DNA of 64,000 nucleotides from JALZCH01 sp036387135 (GTDB lineage: Bacteria; Acidobacteriota; Blastocatellia; Pyrinomonadales; Pyrinomonadaceae). The notes beneath the pieces are model-generated. The model was not told the DNA's origin. It saw nothing but the letters and a program-made list of their open reading frames with translations, and did not search any database. Location of the stretch: the NCBI GenBank assembly GCA_036387135.1, contig DASVUH010000021.1:58664-122663 (forward strand). The letters run 5' to 3'. Positions 1-9,529 of the stretch are shown in pieces (the stretch's first letter is position 1; every line of letters begins with the position of its first letter). Both the position numbers and the translations under genes were made by a program.

Positions 1-80
1 TCAATCTTGTAAATGGGTTCGCCGTGTTTATCTACATCCGGCACTTTATCGAGTTGTTTCTTGAGTTCTTTGTCTTCCAT
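1..80 (-). CDS. Hypothetical protein, 3' end outside window
   Basis: Reading leftwards from the ATG at 80-78, 26 codons are open before the window ends (start MEDKELKKQLDKVPDVDKHG), so this is the N-terminus of a gene cut by the edge. A GGAG Shine-Dalgarno sequence lies just upstream. The visible part is short, charged and hydrophilic, with no signal peptide. It follows the TPR gene by about 30 bases on the same strand and may be the last visible member of the sdh transcript. No function can be assigned. Confidence 0.6.
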   Translation of the reverse strand, partial: MEDKELKKQLDKVPDVDKHGEPIYKI

Positions 81-111
81 AATTTTCTCCTTCAGGTTTT
101 GTACTAAAAGC

Positions 112-603
112 CTATTCGAGAAAATCGTGCTCCATTTCTCTCCTGGCTAATTTATTGTGAATGATAATTCTAGCGCATCCATTCCATCGAAGCACGGCAT
201 CATCGTTTTTAGGCGGGCGTATTGCTTCGGCTTTCTCGAACCAATTCATCGCTTGAAGGAAATATTCATAAGCGTTTGAGCTTGAGCCGGGCGAGCCGCT
301 GCAAAGAACAGCCTTGGCGCGTCGCTCGTAAATAATTCCGGTGTAGTAAGCCTGCTCATATTCGTCGGCGATGCGGGATAGATATTCTTGAATCTGCGAG
401 TTTCCGACGGCGTAATCTCTGGCGAAACGGTCGCTCATTGCCAGAACAATTGTGACCAAAGCCTCTTGATTATCCGGTTCAATTTTTAGTATGTCGAGAC
501 AAATGCTCTCGGCGGCGCTCGGTTCGTTAAGCAGACGGTATCGGTTCGCTTTTTCCAAAGCCGCCGGAATAGCTTCTTTGGATACGGGTTTTAGCTCAAA
601 CAT
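112..603 (-). CDS. TPR-like small protein
   Basis: A 163-residue soluble protein. Residues about 15-55 (EKANRYRLLNEPSAAESICL and the following 'ILKIEPDNQEAL') read as one TPR-like helical hairpin. Residues about 110-135 (YFLQAMNWFEKAEAIRPP) look like a second. TPR units normally mediate protein contacts and have no catalysis of their own. The start at 603 has a GGAG ribosome site (rc 'gggagcgaat' before ATG). It lies 25 bases after sdhB on the same strand, so co-transcription with the succinate dehydrogenase genes is likely. A role in assembly of that complex would be a guess. Confidence 0.75.
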   Translation of the reverse strand: MFELKPVSKEAIPAALEKANRYRLLNEPSAAESICLDILKIEPDNQEALVTIVLAMSDRFARDYAVGNSQIQEYLSRIADEYEQAYYTGIIYERRAKAVLCSGSPGSSSNAYEYFLQAMNWFEKAEAIRPPKNDDAVLRWNGCARIIIHNKLARREMEHDFLE

Positions 604-628
604 ATTCGCTCCCTACACGCTTTTAGCA

Positions 629-1387
629 TTATTCTTTTTTGGTGGTTCGAGACCTAAATATTCTGAAGAACTTTTTAATCGGATCGTAAAACTCATCAAC
701 AACGCGCTCTTTGAGCGGGATAATCGCATTGTCGGTTATCGTGATGTGTTCGGGACAAACCTTTGTGCAGCATTTTGTGATGTTGCAGTAGCCGATGCCG
801 AATTCATCCTTTAATTCTTCCACGCGATTTTCCGTATCGAGCGGATGCATCTCAAGCGCCGCTACACCGACCAAAAATCTCGGACCGATAAACTCTTCGT
901 GTTTGTCGTGGTCGCGCAAGACGTGGCAGACATCCTGACACAAAAAACATTCGATACATTTGCGAAATTCCTGCACGCGATTGATGTCTTCCTGCGCCAT
1001 TCGCCAGGTTCCATCGGGAGCGTCGGGCTTACGCGGCTTGAACTTTTTGATTCGTTTTTTTACCTCGTAATTCCACGAAACGTCAGTCACCAAATCCTTT
1101 TTCAACGGAAACGTGCGCATCGGCTCGACCGTAATCGGCGAATCGAGCGGCAGAGTGTTCATCCGCGTCATACACATAAGTTTCGGCATTCCGTTGATTT
1201 CCGCCGAACAAGAGCCGCATTTTCCAGCCTTGCAGTTCCAGCGACAGGCAAGATCGCCCGCCTGCTCGCCCTGGATTTGCAGAACGGCGTCAAGCACCAC
1301 CATTCCTTCGGTAATTTCAGTCGCATAATCAACAAGCTCGCCTTTTTCGCGGTCGCCGCGCCAGATTTTAAAAGTGGCTTTAGCCAT
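629..1387 (-). CDS. sdhB: Succinate dehydrogenase/fumarate reductase iron-sulfur subunit
   Basis: A 252-residue electron-transfer subunit linking the flavoprotein to the membrane anchor in respiratory complex II. All three cluster motifs are visible: [2Fe-2S] ligands C52, C57, C60 and C72 (NCKAGKCGSC...C), [4Fe-4S] ligands in CIECFLCQDVC (C144, C147, C150, C154), and the third cluster in CNITKCCTKVC (C201-C211). Length fits the family. The ATG directly follows the sdhA stop codon (TAA then ATG with no gap), indicating translational coupling. Gene order sdhC-A-B on the minus strand supports complex II. Succinate oxidation versus fumarate reduction cannot be told from sequence, but the aerobic gene context favours succinate dehydrogenase. 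Confidence 0.95.
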   Translation of the reverse strand: MAKATFKIWRGDREKGELVDYATEITEGMVVLDAVLQIQGEQAGDLACRWNCKAGKCGSCSAEINGMPKLMCMTRMNTLPLDSPITVEPMRTFPLKKDLVTDVSWNYEVKKRIKKFKPRKPDAPDGTWRMAQEDINRVQEFRKCIECFLCQDVCHVLRDHDKHEEFIGPRFLVGVAALEMHPLDTENRVEELKDEFGIGYCNITKCCTKVCPEHITITDNAIIPLKERVVDEFYDPIKKFFRIFRSRTTKKE

Positions 1388-3199
1388 TTAACCCATCTCC
1401 TCAATAATTTGTTTTAACTCGGCAGGCATTTCGGGAATCGGCACGCGCGTGATTTGCATTTCGCCATCCGCGCCTTTTTTAATCGTGAAATTAAATTTGG
1501 CAAATTCCGGGTCTTTTGCCGGATAATCATCACGAAATTGTCCGCCGCGACTTTCCTTTCGCTCGATTGCCGCGAGCGTAATCGCTTCCGAAACGTTCAG
1601 CAAATTGTGCAAATCGAGCGCTGTGTGCCAGCTCGGATTAAAATCAATATTGCCTGTCAGACTGATTTTCTCCCGACGCTCTTTAAGTTTTTCGATGCCG
1701 ACCAGAGCGCGCCGCATCTCGTCTTCAATTCTGACAATCCCAACCAAATCCTGCATCATATCCTGCAAATCGTGTTGAATCGCAAAGGGATTTTCGCCGT
1801 TTGTCCGGTCAAACGCTTCCAATGACCAGCGCACGGTTTTTTCAATCTGCTCGTTATTGATGCTTCCGAAATTGTTTTCCCGCGCAAATATCGCCGCGTA
1901 TTCGCCCGCGCGTTTGCCGAAAACTAATAAATCGGAAAGCGAGTTTCCGCCGAGGCGATTTGCGCCGTTGATTCCTGCGGCGCATTCACCGGCGGCAAAA
2001 AGTCCCGGAACGGTTGACTCCTGAGTGTCTGCATTAACGCGAATGCCTCCCATTATGTAATGAGTAGTAGGTCCGACTTCCATCGGCGTCGTCGTAATAT
2101 CCAAATCCGCAAGCTGCTTGAACTGGTGATACATACTCGGCAGCTTTTTCTTGATGTGTTCGGGCGCGTTTGAAATTTTTTCTTTAATCCACGCAATATC
2201 AAGATAAACGCCGCCGTTCGGTGTTCCGCGTCCCGCTTTTACTTCGCGGACAATACATCGCGCAACGTGGTCTCGCGTCAGAAGCTCCGGCGGGCGACGG
2301 GCATTTTTGTCGCCCTGCGTGTATCGCCAGCCTTCTTCGGGCGTGTCGGCTGTCTGGTCTTTGTAATTGTCGGGAATGTCGTCGAACATAAAGCGCCGAC
2401 CTTCGCTGTTTTTCAAGATTCCGCCTTCGCCGCGCACGCCTTCGGTGACGAGAATTCCGCGCACGCTCGGCGGGTAAACCATTCCGGTCGGGTGAAATTG
2501 AATGAACTCCATATCAATCAATTCCGCGCCCGCGTCATAAGCCAAAGAATGCCCGTCGCCCGTTCCTTCCCAACTGTTGCTCGTGATTTTATACGCGCGC
2601 CCGATTCCGCCTGTCGCTAAAATCACGGCTTTAGCTTTGAAAATCCGAAATCTTCCGTGCTCGCGCTCATACGCAAATGCCCCGACAACTCGGTCACCGT
2701 CTTTGAGCAGGGAAATCACGGTGACTTCCATATAAACTTCAATGCCTTGATGAATGCCGTGGTCTTGGAGCGTGCGAATCATTTCCAAGCCGGTTCTGTC
2801 GCCGACGTGAGCAAGACGCGGATATTTGTGTCCGCCGAAGTTTCTCTGCAAAATTCGCCCGTCTTTTGTTCTGTCAAAAACCGCGCCCCAAGCTTCGAGT
2901 TCGCGCACGCGGTCGGGCGCTTCTCTGGCGTGAAGCTCAGCCATTCGCCAGTTGTTGACATATTGACCGCCGCGCATCGTGTCGGAAAAATGGACTTTCC
3001 AATTGTCCCGGTCGTCAACATTCGCCATTGCCGCCGCCATTCCGCCTTCAGCCATTACGGTGTGCGCTTTGCCGAGCAGGGACTTGCAAACCAGACCGAC
3101 TGAAACTCCAGCCGCAGATGCTTCGATTGCCGCGCGAAGTCCCGCTCCGCCCGCGCCGATTACCAGAACGTCATGCTCGAATGTTTGATATTCCGCCAT
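1388..3199 (-). CDS. sdhA: Succinate dehydrogenase flavoprotein subunit
   Basis: A 603-residue FAD-dependent catalytic subunit oxidising succinate to fumarate. The N-terminus has the dinucleotide-binding glycines (VLVIGAGGAGLRAA), followed by the conserved HTVMAEGGMAAA segment around the flavin-linking histidine, the substrate-site 'FHPTGM', 'HYIMGGIRV' and the C-terminal 'NRLGGNSLSDLLVFG' block. The ATG at 3199 is chosen because the frame upstream (to 3265) only translates a heptamer repeat (HHSSFIIHR-type residues), not protein. It is followed without gap by sdhB. The long inverted repeat immediately before the start could affect expression. Confidence 0.95.
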   Translation of the reverse strand: MAEYQTFEHDVLVIGAGGAGLRAAIEASAAGVSVGLVCKSLLGKAHTVMAEGGMAAAMANVDDRDNWKVHFSDTMRGGQYVNNWRMAELHAREAPDRVRELEAWGAVFDRTKDGRILQRNFGGHKYPRLAHVGDRTGLEMIRTLQDHGIHQGIEVYMEVTVISLLKDGDRVVGAFAYEREHGRFRIFKAKAVILATGGIGRAYKITSNSWEGTGDGHSLAYDAGAELIDMEFIQFHPTGMVYPPSVRGILVTEGVRGEGGILKNSEGRRFMFDDIPDNYKDQTADTPEEGWRYTQGDKNARRPPELLTRDHVARCIVREVKAGRGTPNGGVYLDIAWIKEKISNAPEHIKKKLPSMYHQFKQLADLDITTTPMEVGPTTHYIMGGIRVNADTQESTVPGLFAAGECAAGINGANRLGGNSLSDLLVFGKRAGEYAAIFARENNFGSINNEQIEKTVRWSLEAFDRTNGENPFAIQHDLQDMMQDLVGIVRIEDEMRRALVGIEKLKERREKISLTGNIDFNPSWHTALDLHNLLNVSEAITLAAIERKESRGGQFRDDYPAKDPEFAKFNFTIKKGADGEMQITRVPIPEMPAELKQIIEEMG

Positions 3200-3207
3200 A
3201 AATAAAC

Positions 3208-4105
<898 letters not shown>

Positions 4106-4201
4106 ATCTCAAACCGGAAGCTTTTTTATTTCAATTAGCTTTGTAAAATAAAACATTTCTCCGGTAAGACGCAATGGTTAATTCGGCTGCGCGGGCAGGA
4201 A

Positions 4202-4957
4202 TCAAGGAATTTGAATTTCCGCAAGTAAAGGAAAATGATCGGAAGCCGTTTTGACAATCTCCGGCTGCTTGATGATTTCGATTGATTTCAGAGAATCGCC
4301 GTTGCGCGCCGGGAGAAAAACGTAATCTAGCCGGACGTGCGTGTCCCAAACCGGAAAAGTGTGTCCGATATCGTCCGGGTAAAGGTAACGAAAGCCGTCA
4401 ATGTAGCCCGCGTCAAGCAGCGTCTGGACGGCTTCGCGTTTGATGTCGCGCCCTGAAATCCAGATTAAAGCGCGAATCCAGAGCGGCATTTTCGGCAAAT
4501 TAAATCGCTCGCCCGGCGCGAGCGTGTTGAAATCGCCGACCAGCGCGTGAAAACCTTCCTGATGCTGCTTGATGCCTTCCAGAAGCGAGCGAATTTCGCG
4601 GGCGCGTTTCGCTTCGCTCCATTTGGAAAAACGCGGTTTTAGATGCAAACCGAAAATCCGCGAATGATTATCGGCTAGAACGATTTCCAGAAAAGAATGA
4701 GTCGAGCCGCGCGGATAATGCCAGCAATGATCGGCGATTTCGATTTTTGAGGCGAAAGCAATCGAATGCGCCCGGCGCGCGCCGACAACGCTCATTCCGC
4801 AATCGGCGGCGATTTGTTCGATAACGGCGGGCGCGTAGGCTTCCTGAAAAACAACGATGTCGGGCGCGACCGCCGCGACGACTTCCGCGATTTTCTTGCC
4901 GCGATTTTGCCCGCCGAAACGAATGTTGTAGCTAAGCAGTCGGAGCTGTTGTGTCAC
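4202..4957 (-). CDS. Endonuclease/exonuclease/phosphatase family protein
   Basis: About 250 residues with the EEP-fold landmarks in order: 'LLSYNIRFGG' near the start, the metal-binding glutamate in 'VFQEAY', 'HLKPRF', the catalytic 'VGDFNTL' and the terminal 'SDHFPLLAEI'. Members hydrolyse phosphodiester bonds in nucleic acids, phospholipids or small phosphates; the substrate here is unknown. There is no signal peptide, so it is cytoplasmic. No ATG start is available. GTG at 4957 or TTG at 4987 lies inside the 3' end of the upstream gene, which implies translational coupling. The GTG is preferred because it sits just before the conserved core. Confidence 0.8.
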   Translation of the reverse strand: MTQQLRLLSYNIRFGGQNRGKKIAEVVAAVAPDIVVFQEAYAPAVIEQIAADCGMSVVGARRAHSIAFASKIEIADHCWHYPRGSTHSFLEIVLADNHSRIFGLHLKPRFSKWSEAKRAREIRSLLEGIKQHQEGFHALVGDFNTLAPGERFNLPKMPLWIRALIWISGRDIKREAVQTLLDAGYIDGFRYLYPDDIGHTFPVWDTHVRLDYVFLPARNGDSLKSIEIIKQPEIVKTASDHFPLLAEIQIP

Positions 4958-5471
4958 TGTTGTTCTCGGTTTCTTCAGGTTCGACAATCATAAAAAACGG
5001 CTGTCCGAAAAAGTCGCGGATGTACATATAAACGTCGGCGGTCGCGTGAATATTTACCGGGCGTCCGACCATCGCTTGCAGCTCGCGGCGAAAGCTGTCG
5101 AGTTCCGGCGTCGCAATATCCGGGTCTTTGTCCCCGAGCGGTTTGCTGTGGAAACCCGGAATATAATATGAGCCGAACATCGCCAGCGATTCCGCGCCGT
5201 GAAAAGTCAAATCCAAATCCGACGTTCCCTCACCTTTTGAATCGAACGGCATTCCGTCTTCGTACCGGGCGTTGGTAACGACGCTGCCGCGCAAAGATGC
5301 GCTGTTCGCGGGAGGCAGCCATTCTTTAATGCGCTGCCGGAAATGCTCGTAAAGCTGCTCGTCGCCGTTGAAACCGAGAAGAATAATTCGTTTGCGGATT
5401 TCGTCTTCGCTCAATGCGCTGACATCTTCGGTCAAAATCGCCTGTTCGTTTTCGATAATGTTTTCAGCCAT
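4932..5471 (-). CDS. Nucleotidyltransferase-like protein
   Basis: A 179-residue soluble protein. The segment 'LRGSVVTNARYEDG' followed by 'GEGTSDLDLTFHG' (residues about 80-92) resembles the G-S...D-x-D signature of the polymerase-beta nucleotidyltransferase fold, where the aspartates bind metal. The rest is not recognised. The 3' end overlaps the start of the EEP-family gene, so the two proteins are probably made together. An NTase and a phosphodiesterase made as a unit could act on the same nucleotide or RNA, but this is inference. It is transcribed divergently from 5647 across a spacer with an inverted repeat. Confidence 0.6.
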   Translation of the reverse strand: MAENIIENEQAILTEDVSALSEDEIRKRIILLGFNGDEQLYEHFRQRIKEWLPPANSASLRGSVVTNARYEDGMPFDSKGEGTSDLDLTFHGAESLAMFGSYYIPGFHSKPLGDKDPDIATPELDSFRRELQAMVGRPVNIHATADVYMYIRDFFGQPFFMIVEPEETENNSDTTAPTA

Positions 5472-5503
5472 AATTTAAGTTTTATAAAAAATCAAAATCT
5501 GTT

Positions 5504-5547
5504 CTGTACGCAATCAAACCAAAATATATTTGTCCGTTTGCGTACAG
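5504..5547. promoter_or_regulatory. Candidate operator: inverted repeat ctgtacgcaa/ttgcgtacag
   Basis: The 10-bp half-sites 5504-5513 and 5538-5547 are exact reverse complements, with centres 34 bp apart, close to three helical turns. They lie in the spacer between the divergent genes starting at 5471 (minus) and 5647 (plus). The intervening sequence is AT-rich (caaaatatatt) and could hold a promoter. No T-run follows, so a terminator is unlikely. Regulator unknown. Confidence 0.5.
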
Positions 5548-5646
5548 ATTGTCCGCGCGCGGTTTGTAACAATAACGAACACTCAGAAAAGTGTGAGTTA
5601 AAAACGATTAAGGATAACTTTATTTGTGAAAGGAAGGAAAAAGAAT

Positions 5647-6531
5647 ATGGCAGCCGAAGAAAACAAAGGAAAAGGAACTACCGGCGGAGGAGCTGGAACC
5701 GGCGGACAAGCAGCCGGAAAAGCGGCATCAACCGGTCAGGGCGGACAGCAGATTTCCGGTGAACAGATTTTCACCACAACCGAAGAAAACACGGGCGGTG
5801 AATCGTTTGCCACAACGGGCGCGGGCGATACTTCGACGACCGGCGGCATTAGCGGCGGCAAAAGTCAGGCAAATCTTTCAGACGCTGTGAGCGGCGTCGT
5901 CAGCGGCGACACCAGCAAAGCGAAAGATATGTTGAATCAAGCCAAAACCGCGACCGGGGAAGTCGCAAGTCAGGCTCTCGGACAAGTTCAGGAAAAAGCC
6001 TCGACTTTCGTTGATACGAAAACCAGCGATGTCGCGCAAAGCTTAACAGGCGTCGCCGACACTGTCCGGCAATTTACCGAAACTTTACGGACAAATCAGG
6101 ACACTCCAATCGCTCAAACCGTAGCGCAATACGGCGATACGGTGACAAATCAGGTCGAACGAGTTGCCGATTATCTCGACCGCGCAGATTTGCAGAAGTT
6201 AACGCGTGATGTTGAGAGCTTTGCGCGCAGAAATCCCGCAATTTTCGTCGGCAGCGCATTTGCATTGGGCATCTTGGTGTCACGTTTTATTAAATCAAGC
6301 CAACGGCGTCCGCTTCCGGCTAACAGACAAATCACAGCCGGAACAAGTCGCCGAGGAATCGGGACAACGGGCGGAACAGCCGACATCAATCGCGGAACAA
6401 CGGGTACGACAACCACCAGCGCCACTATTGCAACCGGGGAACCGCCGGCATTGGGAAAAACTCTGCCGAGCGTTGATTCTCCGGCGACCGACACGGGCGC
6501 TTCCGATACGGGGACGACATCGCGGCTTTAA
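5647..6531 (+). CDS. Membrane-anchored stress-type protein, YqjD/ElaB-like C-terminus
   Basis: A 294-residue protein. The N-terminal 90 residues are low-complexity Gly/Thr/Ser. Residues about 95-185 are helical, with amphipathic alanine-rich stretches like those of LEA or YtxH-type proteins. A single hydrophobic segment follows the signature 'RRNPAIFVGSAFALGIL' (residues about 198-215), seen in DUF883/YqjD-type proteins anchored at the inner membrane. The C-terminus is again Thr/Gly-rich. The ATG at 5647 is preceded by ggaagg; an in-frame GTG at 5626 is less likely. It starts a three-gene set (5647-8120) whose products all combine a helical region with a membrane segment, suggesting a shared envelope-stress role. 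Confidence 0.7.
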   Translation: MAAEENKGKGTTGGGAGTGGQAAGKAASTGQGGQQISGEQIFTTTEENTGGESFATTGAGDTSTTGGISGGKSQANLSDAVSGVVSGDTSKAKDMLNQAKTATGEVASQALGQVQEKASTFVDTKTSDVAQSLTGVADTVRQFTETLRTNQDTPIAQTVAQYGDTVTNQVERVADYLDRADLQKLTRDVESFARRNPAIFVGSAFALGILVSRFIKSSQRRPLPANRQITAGTSRRGIGTTGGTADINRGTTGTTTTSATIATGEPPALGKTLPSVDSPATDTGASDTGTTSRL

Positions 6532-6558
6532 TGCATGAGCGACAGGAGGTAAATTATT

Positions 6559-7008
6559 ATGGCGCAACCAATTAATCAAATGCGGCAGCCGCAAAATCAG
6601 GAAGACCGGAGTCTCGGCGATTTGTTTGCGGAACTGGCAACCGAAACCAGCCAGCTCGTCCGTCAGGAAGTCGCTCTGGCGCAAACGGAAATAACGAATA
6701 AAGCCGCGCGGGTCGGTAAACAAGTCGGTTATCTCGTTGTCGGCGGCGCAGTCGGTTACGCGGCGCTGCTCGTCGTTTTAGCAGCCGTAACAATGGGGCT
6801 GGGAAGAATAATCGTTTCGCTGACAGGCTGGACTGATCTAACTTCGGCGGCACTTGCCGCAATCATTGTCGCAGTCATCGTCGGCGTCGTCGCGTATTCG
6901 CTCGTGACGAGCGCATTGGCTAAACTCCGCGAAACGAGTTTGGCGCCGAATCAAACAATTGAATCTGTGAAGGAGGATGCACAATGGCTGAAGAACCAGG
7001 TAAGTTAA
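6559..7008 (+). CDS. Phage-holin-family (holin-X-like) membrane protein
   Basis: A 149-residue protein: an N-terminal amphipathic helix (SLGDLFAELATETSQLVRQE), then two membrane helices (residues about 55-80 and 92-117) and a short cytoplasmic tail. This arrangement matches the 'phage holin family'/DUF1469 proteins of many non-phage bacterial genomes; no lysis genes are near. A strong ribosome site (gacaggaggtaa) precedes the ATG. The end overlaps the next gene by 25 bases. It probably works with the proteins encoded on either side at the envelope. Confidence 0.75.
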   Translation: MAQPINQMRQPQNQEDRSLGDLFAELATETSQLVRQEVALAQTEITNKAARVGKQVGYLVVGGAVGYAALLVVLAAVTMGLGRIIVSLTGWTDLTSAALAAIIVAVIVGVVAYSLVTSALAKLRETSLAPNQTIESVKEDAQWLKNQVS

Positions 7009-8120
7009 GCAGAATTTCGGATGACGATGAAAGCACCGACGCCGTTTCAACGGCAGCCGGCGCGACTGATACATATTCGACAGGCAGACTTGGAGATTAT
7101 CCTGCATCCGACACTGAAACCCGTGGGCTTGACGCAAATACGACGGACGAGGAAACCACGGAGGACACCGAACAGATTCGGGCGCAAATTGAAGAGACGC
7201 GCAGTCAAATGAGCGAAACTATTGATGCGATTCAGGAAAAACTGAGCATGTCGAATATCAAAGAACAAGTTTCGGATCAAATTAACAGCGCAGTCGATAC
7301 GGCGAAAGATGCCGTTTACGACGCGACTATCGGAAAGGCTGGAAAATTTATGCAAAATGTAGGTAGAAGTTTAAGTGATGTAACGGGAAGTGTTGGCAGA
7401 GGTTTAAGCGATGTCACCGGAAATGTCGGAAACGCTCTGGCGGACGCGGGTATTGTCGAAACCGTCCGCCGCAATCCGCTTCCGTTTGCTTTAATCGGAC
7501 TCGGCGTCGGAATGCTCGCGCTGCAATCGCGTCGAAGAACTACGACGAGATTATCGTCGCCTTCGTACAGCTATGATTATGACGCCGGAAATTACAACGA
7601 AGGCGATTATGATTATGACGGCGACACCGGACACCGGACCGGACGCGGCAGAGGCAAGCGTTCAACATTGAAAAGCGCGACAAGAACCGTGAGCGGCGCG
7701 GCAAGCACGGCTGTCGGAGGCGTTTCAACCGCAGCCAGCACCGCTTATTCGGGCGTTTCAACCGCGGCAAGCACGGCTTACGACGGTTTGACGAGCGCAG
7801 CGGGTTCGGCTTATGACGGAATCGGAACTGTCGGAACGCAGGCTCGGCAAATTGCCGGAACAGCTCAAGACCAATACGAATATTACCTCGAAGAAAATCC
7901 GCTCGCAGTCGGCGCAGTGGCTCTGGCTGTCGGCGCGGCGGTCGGATTTATGATTCCTTCGACCGAAACCGAAGGCGAATTGATGGGCGAATACCGCGAC
8001 TCGCTCGTGGAAAAAGCCGGAGACGTAGCACGCGGCGCACTCGACAAAGTGCAGCAAGTCGCGGGCGAAGTTTCCCGCACAGTTCAGGAACAGGCAGGAA
8101 GTCAAGACCTAGTTCAGTAG
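6984..8120 (+). CDS. DUF3618-domain membrane protein with Ala/Ser/Thr repeats
   Basis: A 378-residue protein. Residues about 55-80 (EQIRAQIEETRSQMSETIDA) match the DUF3618 signature. Two hydrophobic segments each follow an 'RRNPLPFALIGLGVG' or 'EENPLAVGAVALAVG' pattern (residues about 170-188 and 303-322), the same R/E-NP motif as in the gene at 5647. Between them lies a repeat region (GVSTAASTAYSGVSTAASTA...) that would form long amphipathic helices. A GGAGG ribosome site lies inside the 3' end of the preceding gene, so translation is coupled. Function is unknown; the set looks like a membrane-surface or stress module. Confidence 0.7.
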   Translation: MAEEPGKLSRISDDDESTDAVSTAAGATDTYSTGRLGDYPASDTETRGLDANTTDEETTEDTEQIRAQIEETRSQMSETIDAIQEKLSMSNIKEQVSDQINSAVDTAKDAVYDATIGKAGKFMQNVGRSLSDVTGSVGRGLSDVTGNVGNALADAGIVETVRRNPLPFALIGLGVGMLALQSRRRTTTRLSSPSYSYDYDAGNYNEGDYDYDGDTGHRTGRGRGKRSTLKSATRTVSGAASTAVGGVSTAASTAYSGVSTAASTAYDGLTSAAGSAYDGIGTVGTQARQIAGTAQDQYEYYLEENPLAVGAVALAVGAAVGFMIPSTETEGELMGEYRDSLVEKAGDVARGALDKVQQVAGEVSRTVQEQAGSQDLVQ

Positions 8121-8128
8121 AAGAAGAG

Positions 8129-8203
8129 TAGAAAAAGGGAAAAGGAGAAGAGGTGAGTTTTATTGCTCCTCTTCTCCTTTTCTCCTTTTCTCCCTCTCTT
8201 TTT
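8129..8203. repeat. Purine/pyrimidine word inverted repeat, probable bidirectional terminator
   Basis: The left arm is rich in ggagaa/gaaaag words; the right arm repeats ctcctttt-like octamers. The core stem is 8140-8153 with 8168-8181 (14 bp exact), and the arms extend with near repeats. It lies between convergent genes, with T-rich sequence after the stem on the plus strand and also on the minus strand. It resembles the other word-built hairpins of this window. Confidence 0.75.
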
Positions 8204-9482
8204 ACCGCGTCAGCCGGTAAATTAATAGAGCCGCGCGTTTTATTTGTCTCGGCAAAGTATCCAAATCCGCATATTCGCCTTTGGCGTGCGATCTTCCGCC
8301 GGTTGCGCCCAAGCCGTCCAAACCGGGCAAAAGATGAGCGACATAAGCGATGTCGCCGGCACCGCGCTCGCCGGGGTCTTGCGCCTCGATTTTCCCAAAA
8401 CCCAAATCCCGACTCGCCGCGTCAAGCTGTTTTAAAATCGCGTAATTCCCCTCGGTCGGCGACATCGCCGGAATACCATCGGAAAAGGTAATTTTCGCCT
8501 GCGCGCCAGACAAATTCCTGACGACGATTTCGCGCATTTTGGCGCGCGCCGCTTCCTTTTGCTGTTCGCTGATAAACCGCAAATCGCCGCGCACAGTTGC
8601 TTTTGCTGCAACAACGTTCGATTTTCCCCAGGTCGTCAGATTTCCTTCTTTTGATTCGACATCTGTTCCTCCCGCAATCACCGACGGGTTAAAGGTTAAA
8701 TATTTTTCGCCGCGAAGAGTCTCGTAAAATTGATTGATAATCCGCGCGGCTTCAAAAATCGCGCCGTTGCCCATACTTTCTTTAAAGATTTGACTGGAAT
8801 GTCCGGTTTTCGCCGTGACTTCCAAAGTCCAACTGCTCGCGCCGCGCCGCCCGACGGTTGCAATGCCGCTTCCGCCGCCTTCAAAACTCAGCGCCAAATC
8901 GCTGCGCTTCGCCGCTGCAATCATATCGCCTCGGCTGATTGATTCCGGTTCGCCCGAATTTTCTTCATCGCCCGTCAGCAAAACAATAATTTGCGCATCT
9001 TTGAGCGCGCCCGCCGCGTGCAGAGCTTTCAAAGCATAAAACAAAACCACGTTTCCCGCCTTCATATCCGAAGAACCGGTGCCGTAACCCCGGTTGCCTT
9101 CGCGCCGAAATTTTTCGCCCGTCAAAACCGTGTCCAAATGTCCGAGAAGCAGCACGCGCTTGCCTTTTGTTCCTATTTTTTCAGCCCAAAGATGCCCGCC
9201 GCGCCGCATCTCGGCTGGCATTTCAATCCATTTCGTCGTAAAACCCAAAGCGTCAAATTCGGTTTTAAAAATTATTCCAACCTGTTTGACGCCCGCCATA
9301 TTTTCGGTCGCGCTTTCGATGTTCACGCTTTTTTCGAGAAGCGAAACGGCATCGTTTTGGTGCGCGTCAATGTAATCAATGATTTTCTGTTCTTCGGCTG
9401 AGATTTTCTGTGCCTGAACAAACGCCGCGCACAAAGAAAGAAATGCAAAAGCGGTGATTATTGTTTTGAATATATTTTTCAT
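8202..9482 (-). CDS. Secreted M20-family metallopeptidase (carboxypeptidase G2-like)
   Basis: A 426-residue exported zinc peptidase. Residues 1-25 form a signal peptide ending AQA/VQAQ. Di-zinc ligands and catalytic residues are visible: H115 and D117 in 'LLGHLDTV', D139 in 'GTGSSDMKAG', and E173/E174 in 'GDEENSGEP'. The family removes C-terminal residues or hydrolyses small peptides and acyl-amino acids; the substrate is not predictable. The ATG at 9482 is chosen because it begins the signal peptide; the upstream in-frame codons carry no signal. It probably acts in the periplasm and supports peptide scavenging, together with the M1 peptidase at 48.2 kb and the exported amidohydrolases at the end of the window. 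Confidence 0.88.
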   Translation of the reverse strand: MKNIFKTIITAFAFLSLCAAFVQAQKISAEEQKIIDYIDAHQNDAVSLLEKSVNIESATENMAGVKQVGIIFKTEFDALGFTTKWIEMPAEMRRGGHLWAEKIGTKGKRVLLLGHLDTVLTGEKFRREGNRGYGTGSSDMKAGNVVLFYALKALHAAGALKDAQIIVLLTGDEENSGEPESISRGDMIAAAKRSDLALSFEGGGSGIATVGRRGASSWTLEVTAKTGHSSQIFKESMGNGAIFEAARIINQFYETLRGEKYLTFNPSVIAGGTDVESKEGNLTTWGKSNVVAAKATVRGDLRFISEQQKEAARAKMREIVVRNLSGAQAKITFSDGIPAMSPTEGNYAILKQLDAASRDLGFGKIEAQDPGERGAGDIAYVAHLLPGLDGLGATGGRSHAKGEYADLDTLPRQIKRAALLIYRLTR

Positions 9483-9529
9483 TTGAGTTTTTTGGTAATT
9501 CAGTTTTGCGCTCAACAATATAAAGTAAA

